A stretch of 56,799 nucleotides of DNA from an uncultured Clostridium sp. (GTDB lineage Bacteria > Bacillota > Clostridia > Lachnospirales > Lachnospiraceae): the NCBI GenBank assembly GCA_902496665.1, contig CABVBU010000020.1:1-56799 (forward strand), given 5' to 3'. Under the pieces are notes generated by a model. The model had not been told where the DNA came from, did no database searches, and was given only the letters and a program-made list of their open reading frames with translations. Each line of letters opens with the position of its first letter. Within the stretch, counting starts at the first letter, position 1. Made by a program: the position numbers and the translations under genes. This document shows, piece after piece, positions 51,772 to 56,799 of this stretch.

Positions 51772-54138
51772 CTACCTGCCACGCGACTCCCAGAAGTCCG
51801 AAAGGCACTGACCAACGTTCTTTCTGTTTACCATCTGGAAATGCTCCCATTCCCTTGGGAACAGTTCCAGATATTCTTTTTTCAGGAACCTGTCATCAAG
51901 AAGCAATATGATCCCTTCGTCCTCCGTTGTCCGGATCACACGGCCCGCCGCCTGCAGAACCTTGTTCATTCCCGGATACTGGTAGGCGAAATCGAATCCC
52001 GCCTCTTCTTTTTCCTCAAAATATCCCCTGAGAACCTCCTGTTCCACGCAGACCATCGGGAGTCCCGTTCCGACGATCACGGCACCGATGAGCCGCTCTT
52101 CCTTCAGATCGATCCCCTCCGAGAACACGCCGCCCATGACGCAGAACGCCGCAAGGGAGTGATCTCTGGGCTTTTCAAATTCTTCTAAGAATTCCTGGCG
52201 TTCCTGCTCCTTCATGCCCTGTCCCTGGACCAGGAGATCCGCTGGGAAGTCCATGTCCTCCACGGCATATTCCACCTGTTCCATATACTGGTAGGACGGG
52301 AAGAATATCATGTAGTTGCCGCTCTTAGAGAGGACTACCTCCCTGATATACTCCGCCACCTTCCGGTATTCGCTCTCGCTGCGCCTGGAGTAGCGGCTGC
52401 TGACGTCCGTCGCAACCATGAGAAGACGTTTTTCCTCCTCAAAGGGCGAGTTCGCATAGACCGCGTAGTCGTCCTCGTTTCCGGAGAGCAGTGTCTTGTA
52501 ATACCGGATCGGCAGCATGGTTGCCGAAAACAGGATCGTGCTGTTTCCCTGGGCCATGCAGAGGGAGAGATTCGCCGACGGGTCCACGCAGAAGAGCCTT
52601 ACTTTAAAAGAAGTGACTCCCACGTTCTCCGCGTAGATCCGGTAATGGTCATCCAAAAGCTCGTACACGTTTAAGAAATCCCTGAGACCAAAGTAAAAGT
52701 CCAGGACCGTATCCCTGCCCTCAAACTCCGGAAAATCTTCTAAGAATGTCTCCATATCAGAGAACACTGCCATCGCAGATGCCGCTAAGGATGTCACATC
52801 TGAGAGCAGCTGCCATGTCTCGCACTCCCGCTTCATTCCCAGCATCACCTGGTTGCATTTTTCCAGATCCCTCTCCAGTCGGGGCGCTTTCTGCTTTACG
52901 AGGCGCTTTACGGTGAGGAGATCTTCTTTTTTTAATTCGGCGCTGTACATCTCCCTCGCGCGGGAGACCAGGTTGTGGGCCTCATCCACGAGGAACAGAT
53001 AATCACCCTTCTGTCCGTCCGCGAAGTAGCGTTTCAAGCGCACATTCGGGTCGAACACATAGTTGTAATCGCAGATGATCCCGTCGGTCCAGCTGGAGAT
53101 GTCCAGGCAGTATTCAAATGGGCATACCCGGTATTGTTCCGCGTACTGCAGGATCTTCTCTCTTGTCATCTCCTGTTCCAGGTGGAGAATATCGAATACC
53201 GCCTCGTTGACCCGGTCAAAGTGGCCTTTCGCGTAGGGGCACGCGTCCGGGTTGCACTCGCACTCGTCCATGGGGCAGAGTTTTTCCTTCGCCGTTATTG
53301 TCACCGAGGTGAAGATCAGACCGTGATTCCTTAAGATCCGAAACGCCTCCTCCGCCACGGTCCTCGTCACGGTCTTTGCGGTGAGGTAAAAGAGCTTGTC
53401 TCCCTTTCCTTCCCCGATGGCGCGGACCGCCGGGAATATGGTGGAAAGCGTCTTTCCGATTCCCGTGGGAGCCTGGATAAACAGGCGTTTTTTCCGGCTG
53501 ACGGTCCGGTAGACGGATACTACAAGGTCACGCTGTCCCGCCCGGTAGGGGAATGGGAATTCCAGGTGCCCGATGGAGGCGTCACGGATCAGCTCATGGT
53601 GGTAGAGGTACCTCGCCCACTTGAAATATTCGTGGACCACGCCGGAAAACCATGTCTCCAGCTCTTCTCTCGAGCGGTCTGTCTGGAATCTTTTTATTTC
53701 CTCTGTCTCAAGGTTACAGTAGGTCATCTGCAGGCGGATCCCGTCGAGGTCTTTGTCGCAGCAGTAAAAATATCCGTAACACATGGCCTGGGCGAGATGG
53801 ACCTCGATGGGCTCCTCCAGCCTTGAGACGTCCGTGTACATGCCTTTGATCTCGTCGATCACCGGGATCCCGTTTTCCGTGAAGATCCCATCGGCGCGTC
53901 CCTCCACGAGAAGCGTGATCTTCTGCTCCTCGTCCTGGACCTCATGCTTTAAGGGAACCTCCGCCCGGTAGCCGGATCCCATCCGCTTCTGGATCTTCCT
54001 GTGGATCCTGCCTCCCGCCAGCATAGCGTCCTTCTGGGCGTTCCCGGAACGGCGGTTGTCGATATCCCCGGAGCGCAGCACGAACTCCACCAGGTTCCGG
54101 ACCGAGATCCGAATCGCTTTCTTGTTTTCTTCGCTCAT
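51772..54138 (-). CDS. DinG-type helicase fused to a Cas4-like PD-(D/E)XK nuclease
   Basis: 788 residues from ATG 54138 (AAGGAG 7 bases upstream). The first 110 residues form a RecB/Cas4-like nuclease: GGRIH (about 46), LLVEGRADGIF (Asp 83) and VIDEIKG (Asp/Glu-x-Lys, 94-98). Then an XPD/DinG helicase: QAPTGIGKTLST (222-233), iron-sulfur-type cysteines CPMDECECNPDACPYAKG and CPFEYCLD, LVDEAHN, ILFSATM, and motif VI QAAGRVIRTTEDEG. Likely unwinds and cuts branched DNA in repair. The fused nuclease is at the N-terminus, as in other clostridial ATP-dependent helicases. Confidence 0.92.
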   Translation of the reverse strand: MSEENKKAIRISVRNLVEFVLRSGDIDNRRSGNAQKDAMLAGGRIHRKIQKRMGSGYRAEVPLKHEVQDEEQKITLLVEGRADGIFTENGIPVIDEIKGMYTDVSRLEEPIEVHLAQAMCYGYFYCCDKDLDGIRLQMTYCNLETEEIKRFQTDRSREELETWFSGVVHEYFKWARYLYHHELIRDASIGHLEFPFPYRAGQRDLVVSVYRTVSRKKRLFIQAPTGIGKTLSTIFPAVRAIGEGKGDKLFYLTAKTVTRTVAEEAFRILRNHGLIFTSVTITAKEKLCPMDECECNPDACPYAKGHFDRVNEAVFDILHLEQEMTREKILQYAEQYRVCPFEYCLDISSWTDGIICDYNYVFDPNVRLKRYFADGQKGDYLFLVDEAHNLVSRAREMYSAELKKEDLLTVKRLVKQKAPRLERDLEKCNQVMLGMKRECETWQLLSDVTSLAASAMAVFSDMETFLEDFPEFEGRDTVLDFYFGLRDFLNVYELLDDHYRIYAENVGVTSFKVRLFCVDPSANLSLCMAQGNSTILFSATMLPIRYYKTLLSGNEDDYAVYANSPFEEEKRLLMVATDVSSRYSRRSESEYRKVAEYIREVVLSKSGNYMIFFPSYQYMEQVEYAVEDMDFPADLLVQGQGMKEQERQEFLEEFEKPRDHSLAAFCVMGGVFSEGIDLKEERLIGAVIVGTGLPMVCVEQEVLRGYFEEKEEAGFDFAYQYPGMNKVLQAAGRVIRTTEDEGIILLLDDRFLKKEYLELFPREWEHFQMVNRKNVGQCLSDFWESRGR

Positions 54139-54311
54139 GAGACGCTCCTTTCCTGTGGATATGCTGATCGACCGCCGTTCACCACCCCACATATTTTCCT
54201 CTTTTTCTGAATCCTGCTATCTGCCGCGCATATCGCTCCCGCAAGTATAGCATTTTTACAATTTCCTGTAAAGTAATGCCGTGTGTTCACAGAACATATG
54301 GCAGTCCATCA

Positions 54312-54444
54312 GTTACTGTTCACGCTTTGCGCAAACAGTAACTGATTTTGCCGATGCTTCGCATTCCGAATCGGCAAAATCCACTACCACCACTGTATTG
54401 TACGGAATTTTCAGTTCAGAAAATTCCTACCCGTGTACAGTAAC
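54312..54444 (+). repeat. 133-bp three-hairpin intergenic repeat, copy B
   Basis: Same length and order as copy A at 42259, with only a few base changes: loop of hairpin 1 (CACGCTTTGCGCA), one base in the loop of hairpin 2 (CCGA for CCAA) and TATTGTAC for TACTGTAC. All stems stay intact. Upstream of the helicase gene. The rest of 54445-54586 shows no gene. Confidence 0.92.
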
Positions 54445-54586
54445 GTCCATCTGTCAAATGCTTTCCGTGCCGTTTTCCCGTGCTGCCGGAATTTTCACGT
54501 TTTGTGCCGCCCGCCGCGCGCAAAAAAGACAGCCTGCCGTACTTTTCATACAGCCGCTGCCTCTTTCTTTATCTTTATGTATATTT

Positions 54587-54829
54587 TTACGCTACCGCGT
54601 GCATCGGATTCTTTCTCTCAAGAAAAGCTTCGAACGGCGCGTTCTCGCCATCATATTCAACGGTGAGGATCTTTGTCAGATCAAGACTCAGTACTCCGAG
54701 AAGAGACTTCGCGTCGATGATCATACGGTTATAAAATACATTTACATCAAAATCGCAGCCGCTTGCGATGCTGACAAACTCCTTCGCCTCGTCTGCGGAC
54801 ACAAATTTTACTTTTTTCTGTTTCATCAT
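54587..54829 (-). CDS. HPr-like protein without the phospho-histidine
   Basis: 80 residues; AAGGAG upstream. The C-terminal two-thirds follow the HPr fold: VNVFYNRMIIDAKSLLGVLSLDLTKILTVEY, including the KS-L-GVLSL helix that carries the regulatory serine in HPr. The active-site loop GxHARPA is replaced by SADEAKEFVSIASGC, with no histidine at that place. So it cannot take part in PTS phosphotransfer; a regulatory role (Crh-like, through the serine) is conceivable. Confidence 0.75.
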   Translation of the reverse strand: MMKQKKVKFVSADEAKEFVSIASGCDFDVNVFYNRMIIDAKSLLGVLSLDLTKILTVEYDGENAPFEAFLERKNPMHAVA

Positions 54830-55083
54830 GATTCCTTAACTCCTTTTTTGTTAAACCCTTTGATGTCAAATCCTTTATATTCTTACGATTCTACATTTAT
54901 ACCATATTCAAATTCATGCGTCAATCGACAATTATCACCATCTTTTTGTTAAGTTTATGACAGTTTTTGTCATTTGTCACAGAAAACTAGTCGGATTTGT
55001 CTGATGTCTCCGTCAACTCCGGGTGTTTTCATGCAAAAAGCCTGCAATATGCCCGACAACTCCTATTCTCTGTGGAATGCCAT

Positions 55084-55142
55084 CAAAAAAGCCGGATGCA
55101 CAGCGGCAGTCATCTCTGACATTACCATACTATGCATCCGGC
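55084..55142 (-). terminator. Terminator after the NCS2 permease gene
   Basis: GCCGGATGCA (55091-55100) and TGCATCCGGC (55133-55142), a 10-bp perfect stem with a 32-base loop; then TTTTTTG on the minus strand. The plus-strand open frame here is an artefact. 54830-55083 holds the AT-rich promoter region of the HPr-like gene. Confidence 0.88.
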
Positions 55143-55162
55143 AGTCTCTGGCATTTACATAT

Positions 55163-56548
55163 TTACATTAAAATATACTTGAGGATGAAGAGCACCGCCA
55201 GGATATACATGACCGGAGTGATCTTCTCCTTCTTTCCGGCAAAGAGGTTCATGACAACATAGGAGATAACTCCCATGGAGATTCCCTCGGAGATGCTGTA
55301 AAAGAACGGCATCGCGATGATGCAGAGGAATGCCGGGATTCCTTCTGCCGGGTCCTTGAAATCGATCTCCGATACGGAGCCGATCATGTAGAAGCCTACA
55401 ACGATCAGGGCCGGAGCCGTCGCGAAGGACGGGATTGCAAGGAAGATCGGAGATAAGAACAAGGATAACAGGAACAGGATACCGGTCGTCAAGGATGTAA
55501 GACCGGTTCTTCCGCCCTCTGTCACGCCGGAAGCGCTCTCCACAAATGTTGTGACTGTGGATGTACCGAGGCAGGCACCGCAGGTCGTACCGACCGCGTC
55601 CGCAAGGAGCGCGCCCTTGATCCGCGGGAGTCTTCCCTCGGAATCCAGCATATCCGCCTTCGATGATACACCAATCAGGGTTCCAAGTGTGTCGAAAAGG
55701 TCAACGAACAGGAACGCGAATACGATAATGATGAACTCCAGTACCGGAACGCCCTTTAAGCTGAACTTGAACATGATCGGTGCCAGGCTCGGGATGGAAA
55801 TTCCGTTGGAGAAATCCGGGAGCAGGTTGTAGAAGCCGAGTTCCGGATTCGGGATATAAATGCCCGCAAACTGGCAGATGATTCCGAGGATCCAGGTGAT
55901 CAGGATGCCCCAGAGGATATTTCCCTTCACGTTTCTGACGATCAGGATTCCTGTGATCAGGACTCCAAAGACCGCAAGAAGTACGGTGATCCCCGCGTCG
56001 CTCATGGACGCTGTGAGACCGTCAGCCAGGGTGCCGTTGTAGTCGTCAATGGAGAACAGACCTACAAGCGTTGCTCCACCGATCACGATCTTCGCATTCT
56101 GAAGACCAAGGAATGTAATGAAGAGACCGATTCCGACGCTGACCGCTTTCTTTAAGTTGAACGGGATCGCGTTAAAGATCGCCTCTCTGATGTTGAAGCA
56201 GGACAGGATGATAAAGATGATACCTTCCGTGAGAACTGCCGCAAGAGCAACTTCCCAGGAATAGCCCATACCGAGAACGACCGTGTATGCAAAGTACGCG
56301 TTCAGACCCATTCCAGGTGCCAGAGCGAACGGGTAGTTCGCGAACAGTGCCATACAGAGTGTTCCGATAAAGGATGCCACCGCTGTCGCTGTGAAGACCG
56401 CTCCGTGGTCCATTCCGGCCGCCGCAAGAATGTTCGGGTTTACCGCCAGGATGTACGCCATCGTCATAAACGATGTCACACCAGCCATGATCTCGGTCTT
56501 AACAGTTGTGTTGTTTTCCTTGAGATGGAAAAATTTTTCGAGACTCAT
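55163..56548 (-). CDS. NCS2-family purine permease (AzgA/PbuG type)
   Basis: 461 residues, GGAGGG site. Twelve to fourteen hydrophobic helices. Conserved AzgA-subfamily signs: EIMAGVTSFMTMAYILAVNP at the start, FALAPGMGLNAYFAYTV, and DLFDTLGTLIGVSSKADM then LPRIKGALLADAVGTTCGACLGTSTVTTFVES. Imports hypoxanthine, guanine or adenine with protons. Alone in its transcript; no purine riboswitch is visible. Confidence 0.94.
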   Translation of the reverse strand: MSLEKFFHLKENNTTVKTEIMAGVTSFMTMAYILAVNPNILAAAGMDHGAVFTATAVASFIGTLCMALFANYPFALAPGMGLNAYFAYTVVLGMGYSWEVALAAVLTEGIIFIILSCFNIREAIFNAIPFNLKKAVSVGIGLFITFLGLQNAKIVIGGATLVGLFSIDDYNGTLADGLTASMSDAGITVLLAVFGVLITGILIVRNVKGNILWGILITWILGIICQFAGIYIPNPELGFYNLLPDFSNGISIPSLAPIMFKFSLKGVPVLEFIIIVFAFLFVDLFDTLGTLIGVSSKADMLDSEGRLPRIKGALLADAVGTTCGACLGTSTVTTFVESASGVTEGGRTGLTSLTTGILFLLSLFLSPIFLAIPSFATAPALIVVGFYMIGSVSEIDFKDPAEGIPAFLCIIAMPFFYSISEGISMGVISYVVMNLFAGKKEKITPVMYILAVLFILKYILM

Positions 56549-56601
56549 TTGTTTCCCTCCAATTTGGTTTATTAGTTTTTGTTATAAAACCGCTAATTTC
56601 T

Positions 56602-56630
56602 ATTATACGTGGTACAAATAGAAAAGGCAA
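56602..56630 (-). promoter_or_regulatory. Promoter of the NCS2 permease gene
   Basis: -35 TTGCCT (56630-56625), 17 bases, -10 TATAAT (56607-56602), 54 bases before the ATG. Confidence 0.78.
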
Positions 56631-56668
56631 GGGAAAGAAATTTGGGTTTCCGAACATGTCATCTGCTC

Positions 56669-56799
56669 GTTACAGTACACGGGCACTCCATGCCCGCGCA
56701 CTGTAACAGGATTTTGCCGATGCTTCGCATTCCGAATCGGCAAAATCCACTACCACCACTGTATTGTACGGAATTTTCAGTTCAGAAAATTCCTACCCG
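56669..56799 (+). repeat. 133-bp repeat family, copy C (cut by window end)
   Basis: From hairpin 2 onward it is nearly identical to copy B. Hairpin 1 is different and longer: GTTACAGT-(N)-GGGCA pairs with TGCCC-(N)-ACTGTAAC around CTCCA, so the stem is kept while the bases changed. The end (GTACAGTAAC) lies outside the window. Upstream of the NCS2 permease promoter. Confidence 0.92.

Noticed and set aside
54974..55171. 65-codon plus-strand frame
   Set aside because: Overlaps the terminator hairpin of the permease gene and lacks a ribosome site.
56549..56660. Purine riboswitch before the NCS2 permease
   Set aside because: The leader from the predicted start is about 50 bases, too short, with no three-way-junction consensus.
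1..56799. Prophage or integrated plasmid
   Set aside because: No integrase, terminase, portal, relaxase or replication genes were seen.

Overview
The window looks like a chromosomal segment of a Gram-positive, low-to-mid G+C member of the Clostridia, most likely Lachnospiraceae (Clostridium cluster XIVa). The evidence is a PolC-type replicative polymerase in the order pyrH-frr-uppS-cdsA-dxr-rseP-ispG-polC, a single-chain FGAM synthase, an ECF transporter, strong AGGAGG ribosome sites before nearly every gene, and a pyrophosphate-type phosphofructokinase. No prophage, CRISPR array or complete insertion sequence is visible. Species is not determinable from the sequence alone.

Layout. 1-760: a cut tRNA-Pro on the minus strand and, on the plus strand, a promoter, a long structured leader and a small membrane protein. 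990-4530: a copper module (CsoR repressor, CopA ATPase) with matching CsoR operators before both genes; a CopZ-like domain is fused to the end of CopA and has its own internal start signals. 4600-8660: an ABC transporter remnant, an Asp/Glu racemase behind four tandem 51-bp promoter repeats, and a minus-strand run of small membrane and exported proteins with two broken genes. 8676-14090: a secreted transglutaminase-like protein, a patB lyase fused by deletion to a metB remnant, a CarD-like regulator, a Nudix hydrolase and an EFR1 ferredoxin. 14093-18230: an ECF transporter (fused ATPases, T and S components) divergent from an isochorismatase-family hydrolase. 18450-18670: a giant imperfect palindrome.

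18691-29871 is one long housekeeping operon starting from a strong promoter before pyrH: UMP kinase, ribosome recycling factor, undecaprenyl-PP synthase, CDP-DAG synthase, two MEP isoprenoid enzymes, site-2 protease and DNA polymerase PolC. It ties isoprenoid supply to cell-wall lipid carrier, phospholipid, translation and replication. 30643-38774 is a metal/envelope island, all minus strand: a divergent P-type ATPase, a DUF6110-like protein, two tiny overlapping genes absent from standard gene calls, a shortened Fur, a membrane-anchored HMA protein, then a MacAB-like tripartite exporter. Two promoters of this island share a GTTAG-N6-CTAAC operator.

39012-45667: an LTA-synthase-like enzyme, RsmH, phosphofructokinase and a C69 dipeptidase. 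45926-56548: PurL, a sigma-factor-derived protein without promoter-recognition regions, a LysR regulator, a Cas4-like nuclease/DinG helicase fusion, an HPr-like protein lacking the phospho-histidine, and an NCS2 purine permease. Three copies of a 133-bp three-hairpin intergenic repeat (42259, 54312, 56669), and a relative at 25592, are the most striking non-coding signal.

The best candidates for undescribed biology are the tiny ATGA-coupled genes in the metal-ATPase operon, the nested CopZ start inside copA, the 133-bp repeat family, the tandem-promoter array and the sigma-like protein.
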